NCBI RefSeq assembly: GCF_014931605.1
Contig: NZ_CP053382.1
Location: 1,736,001-1,800,000 of the forward strand
DNA length: 64,000 bases
DNA from: Halomonas sp. MCCC 1A13316
GTDB lineage: Bacteria > Pseudomonadota > Gammaproteobacteria > Pseudomonadales > Halomonadaceae
Direction of reading: 5' to 3'
The notes beneath the pieces are model-generated. The model was not told the DNA's origin. It saw nothing but the letters and a program-made list of their open reading frames with translations, and searched no databases. Below, in pieces: positions 37,681-45,701 of the stretch. The first letter of the stretch is position 1, and every line of letters starts with the position of its first letter. A program made the translations under genes and the position numbers.

Positions 37681-38565
37681 TTAGTCCTCTTTTTGGCGAT
37701 AAGCTCCCACCAGCGTCGCCGGGTCGTGCTCGGCGTGGCCATGGCTGACGTGGGCGCGCATCAATTGGGCGGCAAGGCCGCTCATGGGCGTGGCGCTGCC
37801 GGCGCGCTGGCTCTGTGCCGTGGCCATGTCGAGATCCTTGAGCAGGGTGCGCAGGTGCCAGGCCGGGTTGGCATACTCGCTGGCTGCCATGCGCGGGGTG
37901 AGGATTTGGAACGGCTTGGAGTCGGCGAATCCGCCCGCCAGTGCCTCGGTCAGGCGGCTGGCGTCCACGCCGCTGGCCTCTGCCAAGGCTACCATCTCGG
38001 CGATCACCGCCGCCTGGCAGCCGACGATCATCTGATTACACACCTTGGTGACTTGGCCCGTTCCCACCGAGCCCATGTGCGTCACTCGCGCCGCGAGTGG
38101 CGCGAGCAGCGGGCGCACGGCATTGACGTCTTTTTCAGCGCCGCCGCACATGATGGCCAGACTGCCGGCCTCGGCCCCCGCCACGCCGCCGGAGACCGGC
38201 GCATCGACCCAGCGCATGCTGCACTCTTCTTCCAGCTTCTCGGCAAAGGCGCGTGTTGCCGCCGGGTCGCTGCTGGAGAGATCGATCAGGCGTTGCCCCG
38301 TCTGGCCATGGGCCGCCACGCCGCCCTTGCCGAACACGACATCCTCCACTACGGCGGTGTTGGCCAGGCACAGCATCACCACGTCGACACGTTGCATCAA
38401 CTCGGCGATGGAGCCGGCTACCGTAGCGCCGGCTTCCAGCAACGGCACGCACTTTTCCGCGGTGCGGTTCCATACCGTCACGTCGAAGCCGGCACCCAGC
38501 AGGCGGCGCGTCATGGGGTCGCCCATCAGGCCGATGCCGATGAAGCCGATGCGGGGTTGAGGCAT
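37681..38565 (-). CDS. 3-hydroxyisobutyrate dehydrogenase / tartronate semialdehyde reductase family
   Basis: NAD(P)-dependent beta-hydroxyacid dehydrogenase. The start at 38565 gives MPQPRIGFIGIGLMGDPMTRRL, the family N-terminal Rossmann motif; longer extensions are not conserved. The substrate box DAPVSGGVAGAEAGSL and the catalytic lysine region GTGQVTKVCNQM are present in the 294-residue product. Exact substrate (3-hydroxyisobutyrate, tartronate semialdehyde, or other) is not decided by the sequence and no pathway neighbours help. Confidence 0.88.
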   Translation of the reverse strand: MPQPRIGFIGIGLMGDPMTRRLLGAGFDVTVWNRTAEKCVPLLEAGATVAGSIAELMQRVDVVMLCLANTAVVEDVVFGKGGVAAHGQTGQRLIDLSSSDPAATRAFAEKLEEECSMRWVDAPVSGGVAGAEAGSLAIMCGGAEKDVNAVRPLLAPLAARVTHMGSVGTGQVTKVCNQMIVGCQAAVIAEMVALAEASGVDASRLTEALAGGFADSKPFQILTPRMAASEYANPAWHLRTLLKDLDMATAQSQRAGSATPMSGLAAQLMRAHVSHGHAEHDPATLVGAYRQKED

Positions 38566-38693
38566 GTCGTTTCTCCAGGTTGGCCAGGCAGCGGAACGCC
38601 TAGCATGCACAATGGAAGGGTTTTCCATCAACTGCACGGGCGGACAGGATACGCAGTAGGCTCAACCACAACCGTCTCGGCATGACATCAGCT

Positions 38694-39506
38694 CTATGGG
38701 TTCACTCGCCGGTATATGGCTTCGAGCAGGCTATAGAGACCAAAGGCGAACAGGCCCAGGGCAACGAAGGCCAATAACCATCGGCCAAAGACCTGGCTGC
38801 GCAAGGTACTGAAGACCTCGGCAAGACCACCCGCCTGGTCGGGGTCGAACTGGTAGGCAGCAATGATGAAGAATGCTCCGATGAGCAGGAACACCAGGCC
38901 GCGAGTCACCAGGCCGAAGCGGCAGATGGGGTAGGCCCAGCGTTGAGTGCTGGGTGGCATATTGAAGTGACGATCGAACTTGGCTTTCCATCCTTTGATG
39001 CCGTGCGCACATCCCGCGCCGATGATGGCGATGCCCACGACGCCCACCAGCCAGCGCCCGTAGGGCTGCTGCATCAGCCAACTGGCCAGACCTTCCGAAC
39101 CACCATCAGAACCGCTCGAATTGGCGCCCAAGGTGAAGATAAGGCTGGCAGCGAAGAACGCCAGCAACGTATGCGTAACGGCACTCACCAGCAGCCCCGT
39201 CCGAATCGCCAGACCCTTGGCGTCGGTGCCGTGGTGATCAGTGTCCTTGATGGCTTGTATGCAGCGCCACAAGGCATACCCCAAAAGGCCCAAGCTGATG
39301 GCAATGAGCAGCACGTCACCCCATGCGGCGCCCATCAGGCTCTCCAGCGCACCACGGCTGTCCGTTGCCTCGCCTCCTTGCCCAATCGCCGCCAGCATGG
39401 CCAGGCCGCCAACCAGCAGGTACACGATGCCACGTGCGGCATACCCCCATCGCGCCATGAAATCGAAGGCATCCCCATGATCCGGGGCCGGAATGCTGTT
39501 AACCAT
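38694..39506 (-). CDS. DUF1206 family membrane protein
   Basis: The 270-residue protein contains three copies of a two-helix unit, each beginning with an Arg-Gly motif: RWGYAARGIVYLLVGG, LLVSAVTHTLLAFFA and FGLVTRGLVFLLIGA, the DUF1206 design. Six membrane segments are predicted. Function is unknown for the family. The ATG at 39506 has AGGAGG about 5-10 bases upstream. It is followed by no obvious operon partner. Confidence 0.85.
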   Translation of the reverse strand: MVNSIPAPDHGDAFDFMARWGYAARGIVYLLVGGLAMLAAIGQGGEATDSRGALESLMGAAWGDVLLIAISLGLLGYALWRCIQAIKDTDHHGTDAKGLAIRTGLLVSAVTHTLLAFFAASLIFTLGANSSGSDGGSEGLASWLMQQPYGRWLVGVVGIAIIGAGCAHGIKGWKAKFDRHFNMPPSTQRWAYPICRFGLVTRGLVFLLIGAFFIIAAYQFDPDQAGGLAEVFSTLRSQVFGRWLLAFVALGLFAFGLYSLLEAIYRRVNP

Positions 39507-39625
39507 GTCGTCCTCCTGACTGAGCCGAGTATCGGTGGCGAATCCTTTCGTTCACTCTAGCAGTTCGGCTTGGCACGGTAGCAGGGAGGCGAGAAATGCG
39601 TCCAGTTGGGTCAGGCGAGGTAGTG

Positions 39626-40081
39626 TCATCTCTTGTTTCCGAAGAGGTCTTCATGCCTGTCGATATCCAGGCAGACGCCGGGATCATCGAAATTGCAGCT
39701 GATAAGTCGGGTACGATGGCGATGGAGCACTCTCTTGGCCCCGTCGTCACCGTCCAGGGTTTCGAGAGTGGGCCAGAACTCACGACCGAAGAGAACTGGG
39801 TGGCCGGCCTGACCCATGTGGCAGGGGCGAACGATGCGGGAACGCCTAGCCTGGCGCTGCAAGGCGAGGAGAGTCTCGAGGCCGATATGGGGCATGTCGC
39901 CGAGCAGAATGGCCGCAGCCTCGATGCCAGCCAGGGAGGTGTCGCGACCGAGAGCGGCGATGGCCTCACCGAGGCTCGCCCCCAAGCCATGCTCGGCTCG
40001 TGTGGCACGTATGATGGGCGTGTTCGTGTGCAACCCCAAGGCTTTCGGGTCGTCCTCTTCGCGTAGGCGGAGTACACCTGG
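39626..40081 (-). pseudogene. truncated MocA/MobA-like nucleotidyltransferase
   Basis: The frame encodes the C-terminal half of a molybdenum-cofactor nucleotidyltransferase-like protein: GLGASLGEAI, AAILLGDMPHIGLETLLALQ, GHPVLFGREFWPTLE, LDGDDGAKRVL and a final DIDRHEDL all match that fold. The N-terminal LAAGxSxRxGxDK nucleotide-binding motif is absent because the frame meets a TGA at 40082 where sequence of another gene begins. An intact MocA has roughly 190-200 residues; about 150 remain. It is a 5'-truncated remnant. Confidence 0.65.
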
Positions 40082-40084
40082 TCA

Positions 40085-40455
40085 CAATCGGCTTTGGTCA
40101 CCATTGGCGTCGAGCCGCAGCAGGGTGGTCACTGTACCGAGGTAGGGCCGTACGGCTTCCAGGTGGATTGAGGGCGGGTGCTGGCGTGGGAGCCGCCCGA
40201 GTGCCTGGTCATTACCTGGCAAATCGGCCCCAGCCGAGAACCGCAGCCCGATCCCACGAACGCCAGCACAGTGGAATTTTATTTCATGAGGAAGGGCCAA
40301 GTGCTACCCGCCTGATAATTGAGCACTGCAATTTTCGAAACCACGGCGATGGTGCCGAGGAGTATCGAGACGCCATGGCCTCCGAGTACGGCTGGCCTTA
40401 CATTCCGGAGCGTTACCGAAAACTGGCCTTGAGTTATGCCGCGGAATGGAGGTGA
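40085..40455 (+). pseudogene. SRPBCC/AHSA1 family remnant, nonsense and frameshift
   Basis: On the plus strand a START-like AHSA1 protein is legible in pieces: VTIGVEPQQGGHCTEVG, then TGA at 40169-40171 where the family has Trp, GRVLAWEPPECLVITWQIG, PDPTNASTVEFYF, a shift of reading frame near 40285, then EEGPSATRLIIEHCNF, GDGAEEYRDAM and YGWPYIPERY. The TGA (likely TGG to TGA), the frame change and the missing N-terminal third all show decay. It is not one of the long frames, so would be missed by simple gene finding. Confidence 0.75.
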
Positions 40456-40544
40456 GATGAGCTCCGGCCTAGGCTACAAGGTGACGTCTAGGCAGCATGA
40501 ACCGCTTCCAGCGTGAATCGGGAAGGACTTGTTGGGAGGTGATC

Positions 40545-40760
40545 ATGGATAGTCGCGGCTTTTGGCGTATCGTTTTCTGCTTTTGCTTGCCTTGTTTTTT
40601 GCTGGGTTGCTCCCAGCGAGCTATTTACGAGGGGCTGAAACACAGCAATGCCCTTGAGTGCCATCAGGTGCCTTACGGCCAAAGGGAGGTATGTTTCGAA
40701 CGACTTCCGCCGGATTATGACACTTACCGCCGCCAGCGCGAGGCAGTGATTGGCGAATGA
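40545..40760 (+). CDS. small lipoprotein
   Basis: The ATG at 40545 has the very strong site GGGAGGTGATC directly upstream. The 71-residue product has a lipoprotein signal with lipobox LLGC (Cys22 or so, in CFCLPCFLLGCSQ), then a short periplasmic part IYEGLKHSNALECHQ and FERLPPDYDTYRRQRE. It resembles small unnamed lipoproteins common in the group. It stands apart from neighbours, next to the pseudogene scar. Confidence 0.7.
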   Translation: MDSRGFWRIVFCFCLPCFLLGCSQRAIYEGLKHSNALECHQVPYGQREVCFERLPPDYDTYRRQREAVIGE

Positions 40761-40784
40761 AAGCTGAGTGCCGTTGTGTTAACG

Positions 40785-40816
40785 CCCCGACGCCGTAGCG
40801 AAAACTGGCGCCGGGG
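40785..40816. terminator. possible hairpin between convergent small genes
   Basis: CCCCGACGCC and GGCGCCGGGG form a 10-base stem with one mismatch around a 12-base loop. No T-tract is adjacent on either strand, so terminator function is weakly supported. Confidence 0.35.
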
Positions 40817-40831
40817 AAGCGAAGGTACTTT

Positions 40832-41407
40832 TTAGCCGGTCATTCTGCCGCTGAGCTGATCGCGCAGTCGGTCGACCATGCCGACGCCGGGGCCCACCGT
40901 CTTGTGGAACAGCTCGGAGTGGGGCGCGCTGGGGTGGGGGCGGGTCGGAGCCATCTGCTTGGCTTTCTCCACTTTCTTACCCAGTTCGACGAGATCCTCG
41001 CCGGAGATGCGCTGACGCAGCTTGGGAAATTGGTCGGCTTCTTCGTCCTTGGCATGGTGACGTAGCAGCTCGTCCAGCTTGTGCACGCGATCCATGAAGG
41101 CCGGCTCGTCGGCATCGGCGTCTTCCAACTGCTTCATCACCTGCACGATCTCGTCGTGCTCTTCCCTATCATGCTCGGCTTCCTCCTCGCCATCCGGGAT
41201 GCGCTTCTCCATTGTCGGATAGACGTACATCTCTTCGGCGACTGCGTGACGCATTACCTCGGCGATAAGCGTATCGGTCAGCTCGCGGCGCTGCTCGGCA
41301 TTGGGAGAGCGCTGGATCTGATCCAGCAGATCCTCCATTTCGCGATGGTCGGTGGTGAGTATGTCAACGACGTCCTGAGCGGACGCGGTGGTGTTCTGCA
41401 CGTTCAT
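40832..41407 (-). CDS. hemerythrin domain-containing protein
   Basis: HHE cation-binding domain proteins carry a di-iron centre for O2, NO or redox sensing or storage. The ATG at 41407 has GGAGGAG upstream; the earlier in-frame start at 41446 does not. The 191-residue protein has the expected helices and ligands: TDHREMEDLLDQI, MRHAVAEEMYVYP, REEHDEI and LLRHHAKDEEADQFPKL. A 40-residue Pro/His-containing tail follows the domain. It is very acidic, as halophile proteins tend to be. Confidence 0.88.
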   Translation of the reverse strand: MNVQNTTASAQDVVDILTTDHREMEDLLDQIQRSPNAEQRRELTDTLIAEVMRHAVAEEMYVYPTMEKRIPDGEEEAEHDREEHDEIVQVMKQLEDADADEPAFMDRVHKLDELLRHHAKDEEADQFPKLRQRISGEDLVELGKKVEKAKQMAPTRPHPSAPHSELFHKTVGPGVGMVDRLRDQLSGRMTG

Positions 41408-41573
41408 GAGACTCCTCCATTGAGTCGTTGCGCCTTTTAGCGTCATGCCATTTCAACATAGACGCGAGCTGGCGTATGAGCCAAGCCTGGCGGAGCCTTC
41501 CGTCTCCCGCTTATGCTGAACCTCTTTCCCAGGGGCCTAGAAAAGGTCCTATGCGTCGAATAAGGGGGTAGTC

Positions 41574-42335
41574 ATGCGGCTCAGGGTGCTGTCGGACCTG
41601 CATCTGGAACATTTCGACGAAGGACGCGAGCTACCGGAAGTGGCGGCAGAAGCAGTGGTTCTCGCGGGAGACATTCACCGCCATGCGGAGGGGCTGGCCT
41701 GGGCGGCTGAGCGCTTCGCCGGGATGCCGATCCTCTACGTGCCGGGCAATCATGAATACTACGGTGCTTCCATGCCGCTTCTGCGCCAGGCACTGGCGGC
41801 CGAGGCCGAGCGATGGGGCATACATCTGCTCGACAACCGTTCGCTCACGCTGGGAGGCGTGCGCTTTCACGGCACGACGCTATGGACAGACTTTGCGCTC
41901 TATGCCGATGACCCGAACCATGACCCAGCGCTGACCGAGGAGAAGGCGCGCTGGCTGATGCCCGATTTCAGCATCATAGAGCAGCCTGAGGGGGAGACCT
42001 TCAGCCCGGTGGAGAGCCGGCGGTTGCACGCCGAAGGCTTGGCTTGGCTCACCGTCGAGGTGGACAAGCCCTTCGACGGGCCTCGGGTGGTGATCAGCCA
42101 CCATGCGCCCTTGGCGGAGTGCATTCCGCCTCGCTACCGGGGCGATGCGCTGTCGCCGGCCTTCGCTTCTCATCTGCCGGCGATGATGGGGCGCATGGAC
42201 CTATGGATTCACGGCCACGTACACGAGCCGGTAGATCGGGAGGTGGCCGGCACACGGGTTGTGGCCAACCCCGGCGGCTACCCTGGTGAGTTCGAGCCAC
42301 CACTGTTTGTGCCGGACCTGGTCATTGATATCTGA
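41574..42335 (+). CDS. calcineurin-like metallophosphoesterase
   Basis: The 253-residue protein carries all five metallophosphoesterase blocks: LSDLHLEHF at the N-terminus, LAGDIHRHAEG, GNHEYYG, ISHHAPLAECIPPRY and HGHVHEPVDREV. Two-metal phosphoesterase or nuclease-like activity is expected, but the substrate is unknown. No signal peptide is present, so it is cytoplasmic. The ATG has GGGGGT upstream in the expected window. Confidence 0.9.
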   Translation: MRLRVLSDLHLEHFDEGRELPEVAAEAVVLAGDIHRHAEGLAWAAERFAGMPILYVPGNHEYYGASMPLLRQALAAEAERWGIHLLDNRSLTLGGVRFHGTTLWTDFALYADDPNHDPALTEEKARWLMPDFSIIEQPEGETFSPVESRRLHAEGLAWLTVEVDKPFDGPRVVISHHAPLAECIPPRYRGDALSPAFASHLPAMMGRMDLWIHGHVHEPVDREVAGTRVVANPGGYPGEFEPPLFVPDLVIDI

Positions 42336-42416
42336 GGAAATATCGTCGTACCAAGAAAGGCCGCTGGAGCGCTAGGAACGGCGCCATCCCTGGCGACGTA
42401 CCGAAACGTGACGCGG

Positions 42417-43895
42417 TCAACTGAAGACGTGAAAGCTATCGGCATTCAGCCATAGATGGACCAGTATACTGGCCACGTAGCCCAGGGCGATCACCGGCGC
42501 CCAGCGCAGGTGCCCGGCAAAAGTGTAATAGCCACGGGCCTGGCCCATCAAAGCGACGCCGGCGGCTGAGCCGATGGAGAGCAGGCTGCCACCGACCCCG
42601 GCGGTAAGCGTGATCAACAGCCAGTCACCATGGGACATCTCCGGCTGCATGGTCAGCACCGCGAACATCACCGGAATGTTGTCGATCACGGCAGAGACCA
42701 AACCCAGCGCAATGTTGGCCCAGGTGGCATCCCAGCCGTAGAGCAGTTCCGATACCAGGCTCAGGTAACCCAAGAACCCCAGACCGCCGACACACATCAC
42801 CACGCCGTAGAAGAACAGCAGGGTATCCCACTCGGCCCGTGCCACGCGATTGAACACGTCGAATGGCACCACGCTGCCGAGCTGAGCCAACCTGCGCTCG
42901 TCACCCGTCATCGTGTAGTGCTCGCGTTTTCTTTCCAACGAGCGGGGCAGGGTACGGCGCAAGTAATAGCCGAAGAACTGCAGGTAGCCAAGGCCGGTCA
43001 TCATGCCCAGCACCGGAGGCAGGTGCAGCAAGGTATGGCAGGCCACAGCGGTGGCGATGGTCAGCAGAAACAAGGCAATGATCCGTCTGGCTCCGCGTTT
43101 GAGGTCGACTTCCTCTTCGTCCCCCTTGGGGGTGCGATTGCCGATGAACAGGCTCATGGCGACTGCCGGCACCAGGAAATTGACCAGCGAGGGCAGCAAC
43201 AGGGCGAAGAACTCATAGAACTGCAGCATGCCGGCTTGCCACACCATCAGCGTAGTGATATCGCCGAACGGGCTGAAGGCACCGCCAGCGTTAGCCGCTA
43301 CCACGATATTGATACAGGCCAGGTTGATGAAGCGCTTGTCGCCTTCGGCCACCTTGACCACCACCGCACACATCAGCATGGCGGTGGTGAGGTTGTCTGC
43401 CACCGGCGAGATCACGAAGGCGAGTCCGCCGGTGAGCCAGAACAATTGGCGGTAGCTGAAACCCTTGCGCACCATCCAGGAGCGCAGCGCGTCAAAGACT
43501 CGTCGCTCCTCCATGGCGTTGATGTAGGTCATCGCCACCAGCAGGAACAGCATCAGCTCGGCGAACTCGAGCAACATCTCGCGAAAGGCATGTTCCGCCT
43601 CGTTGGGCATGCCGGATTGGACGTAAACCCAGCCGATCAAGAACCAGATGAGGCCGGCTGCGACCAGCACCGGCTTGGACTTGCGCATGTGAATTTTTTC
43701 TTCGGCCATTACCAGGGCATAGGCCAGTACGAACAGTGCAATGGCGGTGAAACCGACCAGTGAATTCGTCAGCTCGAGCGGTCCGGTGGCGGCCTGCGCC
43801 AGCGGGCTGGTGAGAGCAAGAGAGATGACAAGGAATAGCATTACCAGGCCACGGAGATTCCGGGGCCTGGCAGGAGCATGACAGCCAGTGGACAT
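42417..43895 (-). CDS. nhaD: Na+/H+ antiporter NhaD
   Basis: NhaD-type sodium/proton antiporters are central to pH and salt balance in marine and halophilic gammaproteobacteria. The product of 492 residues (start 43895; 43841 is an alternative) has about 12 membrane segments and a likely signal-like first segment. Motifs typical of the ion transporter superfamily and NhaD are ISPVADNLTTAMLMCAVV and NAGGAFSPFGDITTLMVWQAG, with a final GSAAGVALMGQ region. It stands alone, divergent from the DUF503 gene across a 211-base region with a hairpin. Confidence 0.93.
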   Translation of the reverse strand: MSTGCHAPARPRNLRGLVMLFLVISLALTSPLAQAATGPLELTNSLVGFTAIALFVLAYALVMAEEKIHMRKSKPVLVAAGLIWFLIGWVYVQSGMPNEAEHAFREMLLEFAELMLFLLVAMTYINAMEERRVFDALRSWMVRKGFSYRQLFWLTGGLAFVISPVADNLTTAMLMCAVVVKVAEGDKRFINLACINIVVAANAGGAFSPFGDITTLMVWQAGMLQFYEFFALLLPSLVNFLVPAVAMSLFIGNRTPKGDEEEVDLKRGARRIIALFLLTIATAVACHTLLHLPPVLGMMTGLGYLQFFGYYLRRTLPRSLERKREHYTMTGDERRLAQLGSVVPFDVFNRVARAEWDTLLFFYGVVMCVGGLGFLGYLSLVSELLYGWDATWANIALGLVSAVIDNIPVMFAVLTMQPEMSHGDWLLITLTAGVGGSLLSIGSAAGVALMGQARGYYTFAGHLRWAPVIALGYVASILVHLWLNADSFHVFS

Positions 43896-43985
43896 GGTAG
43901 TGATTCCCGAGGAAGGAAACAGAGGAGAGAGCACCGCCTATATAGCATGCCGTGTTGCGCTGCGGTATCGATCAGTGAGCCTTGC

Positions 43986-44006
43986 GCCATGCCAGTTTTG
44001 CATGGC
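43986..44006. promoter_or_regulatory. inverted repeat in nhaD-DUF503 divergent region
   Basis: GCCATGC and GCATGGC are perfect 7-base inverted arms around a 7-base loop CAGTTTT. It lies between the divergent starts and may be an operator or a leader hairpin. The function is not established. Confidence 0.35.
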
Positions 44007-44106
44007 AACGAAGTGCGCCCGAAGCGCTGCCGATCATTGGAGAGAAGCATGTGTTAGCGTGACGCCATGCTCCGTGCGGGACTGGTTAACTCTAAGGAGA
44101 AGACGC

Positions 44107-44388
44107 ATGCACATAGCCATTCTGACACTGCATGTTTCGCTGCCCGGCTGCGCATCACTGAAGGAGAAGCGTCAGCGCATGGGGGGATTGCACGAGCGCT
44201 ACGGCCGCAACCCGGCGGTAGCTGTATGCGAGAGCGGTGAGCACGATCGGCTGGAAGCGAGCGAATGGACCTTCGTGATCGTGGGCAACGAGCGGCAGAA
44301 GGTCGAGTCGCTGTGCAGCGAGGTCGAGGATAGGGTGCAGCGCACGGTGGATGGCCGTGTTATGGATAGCACTCGCGAGTTGCTGTAG
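44107..44388 (+). CDS. DUF503 (YlxP-like) family protein
   Basis: The ATG at 44107 has AAGGAG 8-13 bases upstream. The 93-residue protein reads MHIAILTLHVSLPGCASLKEKRQRM, the DUF503 hallmark (SLKEKR), then RYGRNPAVAVCESGEHDRLEASEWTFVIV and a helical C-terminus. Family members are small ribosome-binding-factor-like proteins of uncertain role. Longer in-frame extensions upstream are not family-like. It is followed by the gene-poor stretch 44389-44963. Confidence 0.85.
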   Translation: MHIAILTLHVSLPGCASLKEKRQRMGGLHERYGRNPAVAVCESGEHDRLEASEWTFVIVGNERQKVESLCSEVEDRVQRTVDGRVMDSTRELL

Positions 44389-44521
44389 CTACGTGACCGG
44401 ATACGTCGAAACGGTCAACTGGTTTATTTCGCTTCGCTGATTTTCTGTGCATCAAAAAGCGTCAATAAAGAACACAAGTGGGCTTCGGTGGTGCAGATGA
44501 GGCGAACGGATGGAATATAGC

Positions 44522-44564
44522 ACAAAGCCTGCTTGACTGTTTTTCTTGCAGGCCTTTGTTTTTT
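44522..44564 (+). terminator. intrinsic terminator, orphan
   Basis: ACAAAGCCTGC and GCAGGCCTTTGT pair around a 15-base T-rich loop and are followed by TTTTTT. There is a one-base bulge. It lies well away from the DUF503 stop at 44388, with no coding gene in between, so it may end that transcript or a small RNA. Confidence 0.65.
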
Positions 44565-44734
44565 AGAATTTTTTGTGTTTGTTGGCGCGACTATCGCATT
44601 GTATTGAGTAACCGATCATTGATACCGATCAACGCTGCAGGAAGGTCAACTGCTCTTCATCTTCCTGGGGCAACGTCGCCAACGGCTGAATGAACAGCAG
44701 GCGATATACCGATGTGAGCTGGCGTGCTCCACCT

Positions 44735-44759
44735 GACCCCCTTCGGGGGGTCTTTTTTA
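44735..44759 (+). terminator. strong intrinsic terminator, orphan
   Basis: GACCCCCTTCGGGGGGTC, with a TTCG tetraloop, is followed by six T residues. This is a strong terminator, yet no recognisable gene precedes it on the plus strand. Confidence 0.85.
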
Positions 44760-44849
44760 TTTCTGGGTAGGGTGCGTGTTCGCTATGCTTGCCGCAACTC
44801 GACCTTGGTCGTGCATTCTTGCATTTTGGAACTGACGCGACGAAACAGT

Positions 44850-44883
44850 AAAAAGGCTGCCAGGGTTCACCCTGACAGCCTTT
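44850..44883 (-). terminator. terminator of the KGG repeat protein gene
   Basis: AAAAAGGCTGCCAGGG and CCCTGACAGCCTTT pair with one mismatch around TTCA. Read on the minus strand the stem is followed by TTTTT, about 80 bases after the KGG protein stop at 44964. Confidence 0.8.
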
Positions 44884-44963
44884 CGAGTCGGTGGTACGCT
44901 TCCGCTCCGAAACTTCCGTGTCTCGTTTAACAGTCCCTGTGCACTGAAACGGAATGAACCGTA

Positions 44964-45389
44964 TCAGCGGCCTTGGTTCTTGCCACCCTTGCGGCCTGCT
45001 TCGGAGGCCTTCTGTGGGTCGTTGGCAAAGTTGCCTCCGCTGTGCTGACCGCCTTTCTGGCCGGCTTCGGAAGCCTTCTGCGGGTCGTTGGCAAAGTTGC
45101 CGCCGCTGTGCTGGCCACCTTTCTGGCCGGCCTCGGAGGCGCGCTGCGGGTCGTTGGCGAAGTTACCACCGCTTTCATGTCCGCCTTTCTGACCGGCCTC
45201 GGAAGCGCGCTCCGGGTCATTAGCGAAGTTGCCGCCGCTCTCATGACCGCCTTTCTGGCCGGCCTCGGAGGCTTTTTGCGGGTCATTGGCGAAGTTGCCT
45301 CCGCTATGCTGGCCACCTTTCTGGCCGGCTTGCGAAGCCTTCTGCGGATCGTTGGCAAAGTTGCCCGGATTCTGGTTGCGCTGTGCCAT
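44964..45389 (-). CDS. KGG (stress-induced con-10/YciG-type) repeat protein
   Basis: The ATG at 45389 follows AAGGAG. After a nine-residue lead (MAQRNQNPG) the 141-residue protein is exactly six 22-residue units (10-31, 32-53, 54-75, 76-97, 98-119, 120-141) of the pattern NFANDPQKASEAGQKGGQHSGG. This is the KGG/stress-induced acidophilic repeat, found in YciG-type general-stress proteins; typical members have two to three units. The protein is hydrophilic, without Cys, and probably disordered. At DNA level it is a six-fold 66-bp tandem repeat, prone to copy-number change. It has its own terminator. Confidence 0.9.
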   Translation of the reverse strand: MAQRNQNPGNFANDPQKASQAGQKGGQHSGGNFANDPQKASEAGQKGGHESGGNFANDPERASEAGQKGGHESGGNFANDPQRASEAGQKGGQHSGGNFANDPQKASEAGQKGGQHSGGNFANDPQKASEAGRKGGKNQGR

Positions 45390-45701
45390 GTCAGATCTCC
45401 TTCCTAGTTTTGCCTGTTTAAACACAAGCGAAGTCGTACTTCCATTTACCGGTTTTCCGGCACTGCTGGCATCCGTCTGCCATCACGGTTAAACGTAGGA
45501 ACGGATAATCGGTATATCAACCTATGTCGGGTTTCCTAATGAAAAGAAAAGTAGGCCTTCCTAACGAAAGATTGCCCACAGCGGCAAGTCTCTTTACGAG
45601 CCGTGATTTTTCGAACGCTTGCAGCGTAAAACCGAGCTGAATGGTCCGGACTTGAGCTAGGGTATCGGCGGGAATCCATTCATTGGGCAAAGGAAGCGCC
45701 T
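45390..45701. other. intergenic region between KGG gene and K+ channel gene
   Basis: This 312-base divergent region has no gene. It contains two direct repeats TTCCTAATGAAA (45533-45544) and TTCCTAACGAAA (45558-45569), 25 bases apart, and an inverted GTAGGAAC near 45495. These could be regulator sites for the stress protein; no match to a known regulator was recognised. Confidence 0.35.

Larger units (their letters stand above)
44389..44963. other. gene-poor AT-rich stretch with three hairpins
   Basis: No convincing gene lies here. The sequence 44400-44640 is conspicuously richer in A and T than the surroundings. Two intrinsic terminators on the plus strand and one serving the KGG gene on the minus strand are annotated separately. 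A short frame ends at the TGA directly before the second terminator (GQRRQRLNEQQAIYRCE), but I cannot connect it to a family. A small RNA or relic of a lost insertion is possible. Confidence 0.45.

Noticed and set aside
40082..40300. Minus-strand frame that reads like the N-terminal half of MocA (GNDQALGRLP...)
   Set aside because: The plus strand of the same bases encodes a much clearer SRPBCC/AHSA1 match (GRVLAWEPPECLVITWQIG, PDPTNASTVEF). The resemblance to MocA is likely the shadow of that frame.
44973..45407. Plus-strand frame of repeated hydrophobic segments
   Set aside because: It is antisense to the KGG repeats; the periodicity comes from the repeat.
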